NCBI RefSeq assembly: GCF_000372725.1
Contig: NW_005196456.1
Span: 178,162 to 242,161 of the forward strand
Reading direction: 5' to 3'
Origin: Emiliania huxleyi CCMP1516
Lineage: Eukaryota; Haptophyta; Isochrysidales; Noelaerhabdaceae
Length of the DNA stretch: 64,000 nucleotides
A program made the translations under genes and the position numbers. Below the pieces are notes generated by a model. The model saw nothing but the letters and a program-made list of their open reading frames with translations, made no database searches and was not told the DNA's origin. Positions within the stretch are counted from its first letter, which is position 1; every line of letters begins with the position of its first letter. This document shows, piece after piece, positions 11,449 to 21,598 of the stretch.

Positions 11449-12296
11449 ATGCGCCGCGCCTGTTCAGCCGAGCTCGCCGACGCCGGCTCGGCGTTCCACG
11501 AGCTCTGGGGGCGGACGGGCTGGGAGCGGCAGGCTGCTCCAGCTCCGTTGTGCTGGTCGCCGTCGACGAGTGCCTACTTTGACGGCGTGCGGGCAGCGGG
11601 TGCCGACTCGTGCGACGCAAACTGGTTCACGGCAGGCAGCGGAGACCTTGCGAGTCCTGCGGGTCGGCCAAGCTTCAGCGCGCCGGCGCCAGCCGTCCTC
11701 GGATACGACGCTTCCATCTTCGATTTTTGCACCCAGCAGGACGTGTCGGGAGGCGGCGGCGGCGGCGGCGGCAGCTGGCAGGCCGACTTGGTTGCGCGCT
11801 GCGTCGGCGCCAATCTGAACGCGCTCCGCGTCCTCCGCGGGTGGAACATGTGCTTGAACTTTCGGTGGCTCGTGTGTAGATCCACATTCGGGCAAGGGCT
11901 GCAGCGCACAGACCAGGGCCGGCACGCACACACACACACACGGCAATGTTGACTCGAGTGCGACGGTGACAGGTGGCTCGTGTGCGCCGCTCGCGGGAAG
12001 CTGCCCGGCCAGGCGCTGCGGCCCGAGCTCGTCTTTGCCACCCGCCCGGGCGACCTGCAGGTCCTCCGTGCATACCAGCGCCGAGAGGGGCGCGGCTGCA
12101 TCGGAGGCCCGTGCGAGAGCCACTACTCGCCGGAGCACATCTTCTTCGCGGAGGTGTGCGCTCTCTCCGCCCTCTGCGCAAACGGCGGCGAGCTCTTCTC
12201 GCTGCCCGCCGGCCAGCGCTTCGAGTGCCACTTCAGCGCAGGCGGCTTTGAGGCGCTCGTCGACCAACTGACGGGGAGGACAAAGGTGGCGGGCTC

Positions 12297-12327
<31 letters not shown>

Positions 12328-13211
12328 CCGCCGCCGCTGCGTTTGCCCGGCAGGTTCCTGCCCGGCTCGCTGCGGGACCGGGTAGGCACCGTCGGCGCGT
12401 GCAGCGTTCTCTCGTGTAGCGGCGTCTGGGCGCGCTTTGCGGGCGGCGCCTCGTGTGGCCAGCGCGTCGCCGCGGCCGTCCGGGCGCGTGTGTTTCTTCT
12501 TTGTGTGGCTGTGAACGGCGTCTCTTCACGCCTCTATTGCCGTGAACAGGAGCAGCTCTCCCTTGCGGACGCATGCGATCGAACCGCACGGCTCTTCCCT
12601 ACGGAGTGCGGCCGCTGCGACGGTGCGCCGCCGTCGCCTCCGCCGCCGGCGCCCCCCCCGCCGACACGTGCTGTGCACTCTTCACGGCCGCCACTGCCTC
12701 TGCCGTCTCCTCCGCCGCCAGCTTCGCCGCCGCCACCGCCGCCGCCGCTCCCGCCTCCGCCGCCACGGCCACCCCTCTCGCGCGTCGACCCGGCGACACT
12801 TGCCGTCCTCCTCCTCCTCTGTGGCTCGTTTGGCTCCGGCTTGCTCAGCCTGTGTGCGTCGCGCAGGCAGGCCCGCCCTCCCACGTGCACTGGGCTTTGC
12901 ACCTTGAATGCCGTGGGGTCGTTTAGACGTGGAGTCGCGAGTGACTGGCTTGGCCCTTGCCCCACCACCTCGTGTGTGTGGAGAAGTGTACCTGACCTGA
13001 CCGTAGGCCCGCGAGGCGCTTCGAGCTCCACAGCGTCGGCGAGCCGACCACGGGGGACGAGGGAGGAGCCGCCCTCTCGACCCCGGCCGAGCTGCGGGCA
13101 GCCATCGACAGGCTCGCGGCACTATGCTCGTCTCCGCCGCGTGTCGCTGCCGAGCTGTTGGACAAGGTCGAGGCACGAGGGAGCGGGTCTCGGGCAAGGC
13201 CTAAAGACTGA
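11449..13211 (+). CDS. Cys/Pro-rich single-pass membrane protein, unknown
   Basis: Proposed exons are 11449..11864, 11973..~12480, 12549..12866 and 13007..13211. The junction at 11864/11973 repeats a 13-bp exon sequence (GTGGCTCGTGTG) on both sides. The N-terminal two thirds hold many Cys residues. A Pro-rich stretch and one transmembrane helix (TLAVLLLLCGSFGSGLLSLC) follow, then a short charged tail (FELHSVGEPTTGDE, AELRAAIDRLAAL) and a stop at 13209-13211. This looks like an ectodomain, stalk, membrane anchor and cytoplasmic tail. The third acceptor, just after GTGAACAG at 12541-12548, is solid because it ends the shared introner core, but its donor is not resolved. No family recognised. 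Confidence 0.55.
12510..12548 (+). repeat. Introner core, copy in the membrane-protein gene
   Basis: The sequence GTGAACGGCGTCTCTTCACG, then about 12 bases, then GTGAACAG ends exactly at a splice acceptor. The same core ends introns in at least four other genes of this window. Confidence 0.8.
12867..13006 (+). repeat. Intron carrying a second introner-like sequence, copy 2
   Basis: GCACTGGGCTTTGCACCTTG, AATGCCGTGGGG, TTTAGACGTGGAGTCGCGAG and GTGTACCTGACCTGACCGTAG match the order seen at 10685-10790. The two copies are in different genes, on the same strand, each ending at a splice acceptor. Confidence 0.85.
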
Positions 13212-13419
13212 GGTGTCGGTCGAGCGTATACTTTCTGTGCCCCGATGTAAACTCCACTCGGTTGGAAAATGGACAAAACAATCTGGCACACTCCACACAC
13301 GTTTACCCAACTCCTAGTAGAGGTGTCCCGCTTTTATTTATTCACTCCACACACGGTCGACTTGCGGTTGCGCGCTCTCCTGACCCTCGCCACGCGTGCA
13401 CAGCGTGCAGCGGACGTAT

Positions 13420-13498
13420 CGCCCATGGCTCTGGGCGGCACGGAACACGCGGCCAGCGGCCCGCGAGCTCTCTCCGTGGCCCGTCATGGAGGGCGAAG
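13420..13498 (-). promoter_or_regulatory. Candidate SECIS element
   Basis: On the minus strand, 23 nt after the stop codon at 13521, the RNA can fold as a SECIS-like hairpin. The parts are helix I TCGCCC/GGGCGA, a small internal loop, then ATGA facing AGAG (the tandem G.A quartet signature). Helix II is GGGC-CACGG/CCGTG-(CC)-GCCC, with a purine run (AGAGAG) in the apical region. The unpaired AA expected in the apical loop is not clear, so the match is good but imperfect. Confidence 0.5.
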
Positions 13499-13520
13499 AA
13501 GGAGGGGCCCGGTCTACGCC

Positions 13521-14003
13521 TCAGAAGAGCGAGGATAGCGCCACGCCCAGCAGCAATGTCATCGACGCCAGAAATACTGCCGTTTGTACCACGGCACGAG
13601 ACGTTAGTGCGGCGGCATCTCCGGTGGCGGCCGCAAGCAGGCGACCGACGACGAGGCCGGCTGCCGCAGAGGTGGCACAGTTCCAGAAGTACTCGCGCCT
13701 CTTGGCGTGAGCGAACGCCTGCAGATGCGGCGGGACGGCACGGTTGCCCTTGCCGTCGGGGTTCCAGCGCAGGCTGACGATGCAGCCTCATTGGCTGCTG
13801 CGGCCCATGTTGTAGAGCATGACCCCGGCGGCGATGGTGAGATCCGACAGCGGCCCCAGCCCGCGAGAGACGCTGTATGCGCCGAGCCCGCAGAGCACGG
13901 CACCGATGGCCTTGCGGACGCCACCTTCCCTCGGATGGATCATGCGGAGCTGGCTCGCGTAGCGCTCCTCCTTTGTCAGCCGAGGACACGACTCGCTGGC
14001 CAT
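13521..14003 (-). CDS. Candidate selenoprotein, small multi-pass membrane protein
   Basis: ATG at 14003 opens 71 codons (MASESCPRLTKEERYASQ...) to a TGA at 13788-13790. The same frame then continues for 88 more sense codons to TGA at 13521. Both halves look coding and belong together: hydrophobic helices before the TGA (KAIGAVLCGLGAYSVS, LTIAAGVMLYNMG) and after it (ATSAAAGLVVGRLLAATG, AVVQTAVFLASMTLLLGVAL). Read as selenocysteine the site is SSQ-Sec-GC, next to a Cys, giving about 160 aa. A SECIS-like hairpin follows the stop. Alternatives are a very short intron covering the TGA (an 18-nt GC...AG segment exists), a pseudogene, or two genes. I do not recognise the family. Confidence 0.55.
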
Positions 14004-14100
14004 TGATTACCTCACCGCCGCGGGGCGCGGCGCGCGACACAGGCCGTGAAAATTTGCCGAGGCCCTGTGAAAAAAAAATGGACCGGAAACCGCGCGCTCG

Positions 14101-15113
14101 TCACGAGAGGACGTCGCGACCTTGGAGAAACATCTCGTCGCCGCCCGCCTGCGCAGACGAGAGGACCTCGCCCGCCGCAAAGTCGCCGCTCGCGTTCGCC
14201 TCGCGTTGCAGCACATCACACCACGCCGCCGAGATGGTCGTCACCCACACGGCGAGCTCCTGCGCGGAGGGCGCGCGCAGCCGGCACGACGTCCTGCGGC
14301 TCGCGCAGACGAGCTCGAACTCGAACTTGGCCTGTTCGCACAGCCGGGCGCGTGAGGACGGTGCTCCTCTTCACAGCTCTCGAGGCCGAGAGCATGACGC
14401 CTTGGAGCGCACGCGGACCTTGAGGATGGTTCCGAGCGGGATGCGCCGCTCCGCCTTCGTCCGCTTGGCGGCGGCGACGGCGGCGGCCGTGGCGGCGGCG
14501 GCCGTGGCGGCGGCGGCCGTGGCGGCGGCGGCCGTGGCGGCGGCGGCCGTGGCGGCGGCGGCCGTGGCGGCGGCGGCTGTGGAGACCTCGAGAGCGACAC
14601 CGTCAAACGAAGCGCCGGGGCCCGCGGCGGGGGGGGAAGTGGAGGAGGTGGAGGAGGTGGTGCAGGAGGAGGTGGAGGAGGAGGCGCAGGGGGTCAAGGT
14701 GGAGCAGAGGCCGGCGGCGGCGGAGGCGGGGGGCGGCACGAAGCAGAGCTCGTCCTGGCGCAGGTAGACGAGGCGGCGGCGGTACGAGAAGGAGAGCCAT
14801 GACAAGCCCTTCTTCCAGAGGTAGCCGGACAAGCGCACCTGTGGCGAGGGGGCCCACCGGCAGTTGGTCACTCGGTGGATCGACTCCGTCGTGGCGCCCC
14901 AGCCCTGAGTGGACTTAGGCCACCTTCCCTGCCGCCCGTCGCTTGGGTGGGGGGGTCCGATCTTGGAAGCAGGTTGCCTCCTACTACTACTCTTCGAAGA
15001 CAGTACGAGAGGTCTAGAGAGGTGCGCACCCCGTCGCTCTGCGGCGTGCATCCGCCCGTGACGGAAGAACAAGCGGAGGCCGAGCGGCGGATGTCTGAGC
15101 CGGGCTCCGCCAT
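14101..15113 (-). CDS. PH-domain protein with alanine-rich insert
   Basis: Exons complement(14101..14331, 14401..14838, 15030..15113) encode 250 aa. Splicing yields one pleckstrin-homology domain: VRLSGYLWKKGLSWLSFSYR, LVYLRQDELCFVPPP, then IPLGTILKVRVRSKAKFEFE and the closing helix SAQELAVWVTTISAAW. PH domains bind phosphoinositides or proteins at membranes. A loop between strands is expanded by a run of (AAAAT)n encoded by an 18-bp GCGGCGGCGGCCGTGGCG-type tandem repeat at 14460-14580. Intron 1 starts and its next exon starts with GTGCGC. Intron 2 (69 nt) is a diverged member of the GTGAACAG introner family. The 5' end could extend further. Confidence 0.75.
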
Positions 15114-16600
15114 GACCCCCGAGTCTGTGGGGGGCTCCGCCAGGACCGCCTACGCCGGCGAGAGAGGAGCCGAGGTCAGCAACCGCGGCCCAGCAGCCTG
15201 CTGCTCTCGCCGCGACCGCACGCCTGCATCGGCGCTCGCGACTCGCGGGGCGACGGCTCCACGGACGGGGGGCGAGAGTCCTGGTTGGCGGACGGGGGGC
15301 GAGAGTCCTGGTTGGCGAGCCTTCCCCATGAGATCGCGCGGGCGATGTCCACTGCGTCCACCGCCTCGTCCACCGCATCCTTCGCCTGATGACATTAACG
15401 AACACCTAATCCCTTCATTAAGCGCGGCAGATCCGAGACACGACGTCCGTCGACCGCGTCCTCGGCGCCGCCAACCGCCGACGACAGCGCAAACTCGCCG
15501 CTCGCTACGGCCGCAGCATGCTTCAGAATCGCCGCCCGCCGCCTCTCCCACATTGCCGCCCGCCGCCTCGACGCGTCCTCCACATCGCCGCCCGCCGCCT
15601 CGCCCGCCGCCTCTTCCACCGGAGACCGCCCCGACGCGGAAGAGGAAGGCAGCACGCGCGCGTCGATCTCCTCAACCTTGGCCTCCCCCCTGCCGCCCCG
15701 CCTGCCGCCGGGCTCGTACTGGCTCCGTCGGAAGAGGGAGGAACCTAATGGACGGGTGAGCGCAGCGTCCGAAGGAAGGCTGTGGCAACAGAGGTGTGCC
15801 GTCGGGGGAGGGGGGAGCCTGTCGAGTGCGGCGAAGACTCGATCGGCTCCAGGCGCTGCGAGAGCTGCGGGAAGCGCGGCGAGAGGCTGCCGAGCGACGA
15901 GAGGCTGTCGAACGCCTGGCGGAAGGAGAATCGGAGTCAACAAGAAGCCGTGAAGAGTCGCGCCGTGGCGAGAGGCCGTGTGCCGCAGACACGCGCTCCG
16001 CCACGCCGGCCGAGCAGGTCGACGCGGCGGAGCATCCGCCGCCACAGCCCCCGCCGCTGCCGCTGCTCTCTCCTCCTCCTCCCCCTCCCGCGCCGTGCGT
16101 CGCGCCACTCTTACTGCTCCTGCTACCGCCGCTGCTCGGGCTCGCGGCGCTGACACCACTCTTACTGCTCCTGCTACCGCCGCTGCTCGCGGCGTTGAGC
16201 AGCTCCTGCGCCAGCTCCTTCGGCGTCCTGCGAGAGAGGTTGCTCACGGCCGTGCCGCTGTGCGACGCGGCGCCCGACCCTACGGTGTGTGAGCAACCAA
16301 CATCAGGGAGTGAGTACGGCACCGTGCGGAGAATGCAGCCGAACATATGCGTGTCCCGCCGCTAAGTACCAGTCGGAAGACAGGGAGCCCAAATCCCGCA
16401 TCTATCCGCCCGGGCCGACGCTCGGCTGCGGGCTCCTCTCGCCCGTGTTCGAGCGCGTCACCGAGCGCGGCCTCTCTACCAACTCGCGGACGACCGGCCG
16501 TGCGAAGGCGGCGGCTCCTGAGGGGAAGGCTCCAAGAAGGTTCCTGAATGGTTCCTGTGTCTCACTGCTGGCCATGCGAAGGCGGCAGCGCCGCTCTCTC
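15114..16600 (-). other. Unresolved Ser/Arg-rich coding region
   Basis: Two stretches on the minus strand look coding. 15395 to about 15717 includes EAKVEEIDARVLPSSSAS and MWERRRAAILKHAAAVASGE and ends in a stop. About 15850-16346 includes SNLSRRTPKELAQELLNAAS and a duplicated GGSRSSKSG motif. They are in different frames, so at least one intron lies between them, and an ATG exon may lie near 16570. They may form a separate gene downstream of the kinase. No family recognised. Confidence 0.35.
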
Positions 16601-16725
16601 GGCGCCCGACGGCCGGCATGGGCGGGGGCCTAATCAACAGAGCGCTGCGACTCCAGAGGAGGAAAGCTGGCGCCCGCTGTGAATCCCTCGATCGTGTAGT
16701 GTACCTAGAAGAAGAAAGCTGCCGA

Positions 16726-18715
16726 TCAAGAGGTAGAAAGCGCGCGCGAGTCGGCCGGCAAGGTTTGGGGCATGGTGATGTGCGACGGCGACACCTCCTG
16801 CTGGAGCCACTCGTGCTGCCTGTTCACAGCCGCGCACTGTGAACGGCGACTCCTCCCGCACACCTGCCCGCCGGCCACATTGCTGCCGCAGCGCACTGGC
16901 CGAGGCGCGCGTCTTCGGGTCGCGGTCGAAACAGCGGAGCAGAAAGTCGTTAAGCAGCGGGGAGCCGGTGCGGACCTGCGCGTCTCACCCCACCGGTTGA
17001 CTCATTCATTCCTTGAGCAGAACGTCGTTGAGCAGCCGCTGTGGACCGTCTCGGGGACGGGCGAGAGGGCCATCTCTCGGCTAGCTCTCGGCTGTATCTC
17101 GGCTCTGTCTGCCGTCTCGGGGATGGGCGGGTCGGTGTTGTGCACGATGCGGTAGAGGGCGTTGACCGGCCGCAGCTCGAAGTAGGGCGGCTCGCCTAAT
17201 CAATCAGCCAGCGAGCAACCAACTCCTCAACCAGCTCGAGGACCGTGCAACCATATCCCGGCCACATCTTGGCTGTCCGCGGCTACATCTCTCGGCTAGA
17301 TCTCGCCCGTCAGCAGCTCAAGGACCGTGCAGCCGAGCGACCAGATGTCGGACGCCGTCGTGAAGGGCTCCATCTGGATGATCTCAGGCGCCATCCAGTA
17401 GGGCGTGCCGACGGGCCCCTCTCCTCGCCCATCGATGGGTGCCCCCGCCTGCAGAGCAGTCGAGTAAGCAATAACCTCCGAATTTTAAGATCCCCCCCCC
17501 CCCCCCCTCCCGCCCAAGCGACCAGCGGCCGCTAAGTCTACACTACCCTCGTCTCGCCCCCGCCTGCTCCGCCGCGTCGACGACGCGGCTGGCGACCCCA
17601 AAGTCAGCGAGCTTCACCTGAGAGCGGATCCATCAACAAGATACGAGTCAATCGGCGGGAGGCAAACACGGTCGCGGCGGCGAGGGCGAGGCAGCGGGCG
17701 GCGTCGGCGGGGGCGGGGAGGAGGGCTGCGGCAGCGGCGGCGGCGAGGGCGCGTGTCGGGCGGCGGCGGCGAGGGCGAGGCTTGCGGCGAGGGCGAAGGC
17801 TGATCGTCTCTGAACTGACAGGAGGACTCGCGGGCGAGCACGCACCTGCCCGTCCTGCGTGATCAGGAGGTTGGCGCCCTTGATGTCTCGGTGGCAGATG
17901 CCCTGTGCGTGAAGCCACTCGAGCCCCGCCAGCACCTGAAGCAAGGACAGGAGGACAGGAAAGCTGGCGTCGGGGCTCGTGCACCCTCTCTCGATGGTAG
18001 CTAGCATGGACAGGAGTGCAGCGTTGTTGGAGGCGGCCAAGGGGCGGCGGGGGGGGGGGGGGAGAGCATGAGGTCTCGGAGGTGTGCCCCGGGGCACCTG
18101 CCGCATGTAGACGATGAGCATGTGCTCGGGCAGCCGCCCGAAGGTCTTGAGGATGGAGGCGAGGGAGCCTAACACACACAGAGCTGGGACTCACTGAGAG
18201 AGGAATGCGTGCGAACCGGCCCCCCTTGGAGCGAGGGAGCCGTTCTCGACGTACTCGAGGACGAGGTAGAGGTGGTGCTCGGTGCGGATCGTCTCGTAGA
18301 AGCGGATGATCTGCGGGTGCGATAGATTCCGCAGCAGCTCCACCTCAGACTCGACGGCACGGGCGGCGGCGACCGACATGCCTGTAGGAAACGGGGTAGT
18401 TAGAGGCAGGCTCAGCGAAGGTTTGAAAGGCCGCGAGCGTACGACACCGACGAGTGGGATCTCCTTGATGGCGACGAAGTGAGAGCCGCCGCCGCCCTGG
18501 TTGAGGGCGCGGTACACCCTGCCCGACGCACCACGCCCGAGCTCCTCCCCCAGCACGTACTTTGAGTCGAGGAGCCACGTCTTGCCTCGCCCTCGCTCAG
18601 CGCGTCTTGCCTCGCCGCTGCCTTTAGCTGTAGAGATGCTGGAGATCGAGTGCTCATCGGAGCTCTGAACCGGAGGAATGGGGAGAAGGCTGCTGCCACC
18701 TTGCATAACCACCAC
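16726..18715 (-). CDS. Ser/Thr protein kinase, Cdc7/MAP3K-like
   Basis: Nine exons, complement(16726..16819, 16887..16975, 17113..17195, 17307..17448, 17564..17617, 17846..17935, 18098..18168, 18241..18381, 18448..18715), encode 343 aa. The kinase domain fills the protein: [15 protein letters not shown] loop, VAIKEI lysine, [10 protein letters not shown]-like region, [11 protein letters not shown] catalytic loop, [49 protein letters not shown], and [20 protein letters not shown], ending LRQHEWLQ. The order and wording resemble the STE11 branch near fungal Cdc7/Cdc15-type septation kinases. All splice phases close. Introns start with copies of the next exon (for example GCTCCCTCGC at 18231-18240 and 18159-18168). 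In intron 7 the duplicated segment is about 36 bp. Intron 8 ends in the GTGAACAG introner core. Confidence 0.9.
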
Positions 18716-18795
18716 GGATGCCTTTTCACGGTTGGTGCCTTACCACCGCGAATGCCCACCACGACGCCCGTGTTATTGGGTTGTTTGGCGGCGTC
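18716..18795. promoter_or_regulatory. Kinase upstream flank
   Basis: A short spacer between the kinase start and the inserted TIR element. No clear promoter motif seen. Confidence 0.25.
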
Positions 18796-19649
18796 TACAG
18801 TGGGTTGCGGGCATTAAGAAAACGTTGCATTAAGAAACCCTACCAAGAGATTTCCGCGAGGGGAGCTCGATAGACTCGAGGGGCCAGGATACGCCGCGAG
18901 GAGGACGGAGTTGCGCCGAAAGGCGAAAGAAGCCGCGAGAACAAGGGACCGGCAGGCGGCGGCGTCGCAGGACGAGGCAGAAGAGAACGACGCGACAGAG
19001 GAGGAAGTGACAAGGGAGAGAACGACGAGGGTGGGACGACCGCGAGGTGGCATGAAGGTTGCAGCGAGAAGCGGCGAGAGACTGCGAAGAGAGATAGGAA
19101 GAGGCAGACTCCCTAGGGTGGGCGACGGATAGCGCACCACACACCTCTCCTTAAAATCCCTGTGTGGTGGCGGCGTGCCGTCCTCCCATCCCTCCCTTGG
19201 GTTGTCTGTTTTCTTTCTTTCTTTTAGAGATTTCCGCAAAAATCTAAGAAACCACGGCGCGCCGCAGGCGCGGCCCCGAGAAAAGGCCAGCCAGACACGA
19301 GTCTCGAGTGTGAACGGGAGCGGCCCCAGCTCAAAATTTCTCTTCGCCTGCGGCGCGCGCACTTGTCACTTTCCAAGTCTACGGTGTTCTGAGTGGAGTG
19401 GAGATGGAGGCGTGTGTGCGTCTTCCCGTCATCCAGAGAGCCGACTCGGCGGCAGACTCTCTGGCATCGCCCTCGCGGACCGCAGCTAGCAGCTTACCTC
19501 TTACCTAAAATCCTTAGGGGGCCGGCTCTGGCCTGAGTGCCGGCCGGAGCTAAGAAACCACGGCGTGGGGTGGGTGAGGGCTGTGGAAAGGCTTAGAAAC
19601 GGCGGCGTGCCGCCAAATTCTGTTTTCTTAATGCCCGCAACCCACTGTA
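18796..19649. mobile_element. Non-autonomous DNA transposon with 28-bp TIRs
   Basis: A perfect 28-bp inverted repeat bounds this 854-bp element: TACAGTGGGTTGCGGGCATT... at 18796-18823, with its exact complement at 19622-19649. The outermost TA on each side could be a TA target duplication of the Tc1/mariner kind, with CAGT as the true TIR start. No transposase frame is present. Inside are a copy of the short dispersed repeat (19150-19228) and repeated AAGAAACCACGGCG segments (about 19248 and 19551), so the element itself has received insertions or duplications. Confidence 0.8.
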
Positions 19650-19794
19650 CAACCATGACATGCCTAGGGGCCTAGAGAACACAACCCCCTCTCTCTTTTC
19701 TCCCAGTAAGCTAAAAGTACGTACGTACATGTGCCTAATGGAAGACTACATTCCATGAGCATGACTAAAGCCGTACGTTTCCATCTTTTTTAGA

Positions 19795-20220
19795 AGAAAG
19801 AAAACAGACAACCCAAAGGAGGGATGGGAGGAGGACAGGGTCCCCACGCACCTGCACGAGCAGGATTTTGGAAGGGCGATCAGGGACACGGATGAACGGA
19901 GTGGGGAGCGCATCGCGACACGGAGCTCGGAGGGGGGCTGGGCAGGGTGTTCACCCACACAACAGGGTCCCAGGGAAGCAGGGATTCCCCTCTCGTATAG
20001 GACAAAGTTGCACCCGGCGGCACGGGCGCAGGCGCGGGCCTCCGACTGGTTGCGCTCTCCTACCTACTCGAGTAGTTCTCCTGCTCCTGATAAGGGACAG
20101 CGACAGGCTCGCAGCGCGGTGCTCGGTGGACTCCCTACTCCACCGGCGGTCTCATCTCCATCTGGCGACCTGCCTCCAGTTTCTCACTGGCAGTCTCTCA
20201 CTACCGCACCGCCCTTTCTT
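19795..20220 (-). repeat. Long dispersed repeat family, copy 1
   Basis: Minus-orientation copy beginning at a T-rich tail (GAAAGAAAACAGACAACCCA on the plus strand), then GAGGGATGGGAGGAGGACAG, CACCTGCACGAGCAGGATTT, and ending near the CACTGGCAGTCTCTCACTAC segment. It aligns over most of its length, in the opposite direction, with 53325-53710. Confidence 0.75.
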
Positions 20221-20340
20221 TTTGCACGGCGTCGGTGGTGGTGGCGGTGGCAGTACGTACATTTATGCGTGGAAACAAACTGGACAGCACAATGCAGTAC
20301 TGGTACACATGTTTCACCGTCCTCTCTCACACCTTACCGA

Positions 20341-20463
20341 GAGGCAGCTCAAACTCGCCGCGACGCACCTGCTCGCTCTGCCAGTGCTCAAGTGGGCGAA
20401 GGAGGAGGGCGGCCTCTTCTACCTCGCCCGCAGCGAGTACGACCTCGCGTGCGGGCAGGTTTG
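20341..20463 (+). other. Isolated exon-like coding stretch
   Basis: A plus-strand frame reads RQLKLAATHLLALPVLKWAK, then EEGGLFYLARSEYDLACGQ. It is preceded by an AG and followed by GTTTGA, which looks like an internal exon. No partner exons could be assigned. It could be a relic of a gene split by the repeat at 19795-20220. Confidence 0.3.
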
Positions 20464-20465
20464 AG

Positions 20466-21598
20466 GACGCATGCGAGTAGAGATAGGCTCAGCCGCATGA
20501 CGTACGCAGCGGGTACACCGCGCGCGTGTATGTGTGTGTGTGTGTCCCTGTCTCTTATTTGTCTAAGGTCTGTCTCTGTTTGAGGTGGTCTCTCAGTGAG
20601 AGTCTATCTGAGGTGTCGCTCGGGTTGTTGCCTTAACTAGATAACATTCCCATATTCTTTAATAGCGGCTAGTTTGTCACAACACGTGCCGCAAGACACG
20701 GCGCTTCCAATGAAGCAAGTCATTTACTCGAGTATCTTGGACGCATCCCTCGACGCGAAGAGCCATGCAGTCACTCGAATTACTTGGACCTCTCCTGCAA
20801 GTAGAACGAAACATTCTTGGAGCTTCCCCCTACATGCAGGAACGCATCTCATCCGTGGCGACGCGCTGAGCCACCGAGCCGTACTCGGCCGCGCCGCCGC
20901 GTCGAGGCACGGGTCCCCAGCCAAGCAGCGACGCCGAAGCGTCGACCGATAGAGCGCCACGCCCAGCAGTATGGGCGTCGACCGCTCTCTCGAGCGGCCG
21001 CGTGGCAGTGCGTGGCGCGGGCGCCACGGGCGGCAAGCGTGGAGCCGCTGGAAGAGCCGGTGCGAGCCGTGGACGGCAGACGCTCCCCACGTCGCCGAGA
21101 GAGGCTGCGGGAGAGGGCTCAGGAGGCCACCGGAGGCGCCGGGAGGCTCGGGAGGCGCTAAAAAGTGGCCCGGGCACCTCGCGCCACCCGTCTGGTGGGG
21201 CCAGGTGGGCTCAGGAATTAATCCAGGATTTTAAGGTGATCCACTACACCTGACCGAGAATTGGATGGTAGGAAAGGTGAACAACAGCGCGTTCGTTATG
21301 GGTGGACGCGAGAGAGATCGACACGAACGAGCAGCAGCACCGCAAAAGAATACACCACAAAACATTCGCGGCCTCAGATGCTCTGCGAGTGCGGCATGGG
21401 CGACGACTGGGACCCGGGCAAATGCTGCTGCCTAAGCGGCTCCACAAATATCAAACAACACGAATGCGTATCTAGATAAAGACAGACACACACATACACG
21501 CACGGTGTACCCGCACGTACTGACATATGCGCCTGAGCCTATCTACTGAACGCCGAAAAACCTGCGCCGCGGGCCACTAATGGGGTTTTGGGGTTGCA
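20466..21598. other. Intergenic region
   Basis: No gene assigned. There are microsatellite-like GTGTGTGT at 20530-20545 and CACACATACACGCACG near 21490. CCACTAATGG occurs shortly before and across the end of the next gene (21594-21605). Confidence 0.4.

Noticed and set aside
13782-13805. An 18-nt GC...AG intron removing the TGA
   Set aside because: Far shorter than any other intron here (minimum about 43 nt); kept only as an alternative to selenocysteine.
20724-21177. Minus-strand VDASASLLGWG phrase resembling a retroelement RNase H start
   Set aside because: Only one short phrase; no other conserved blocks nearby.
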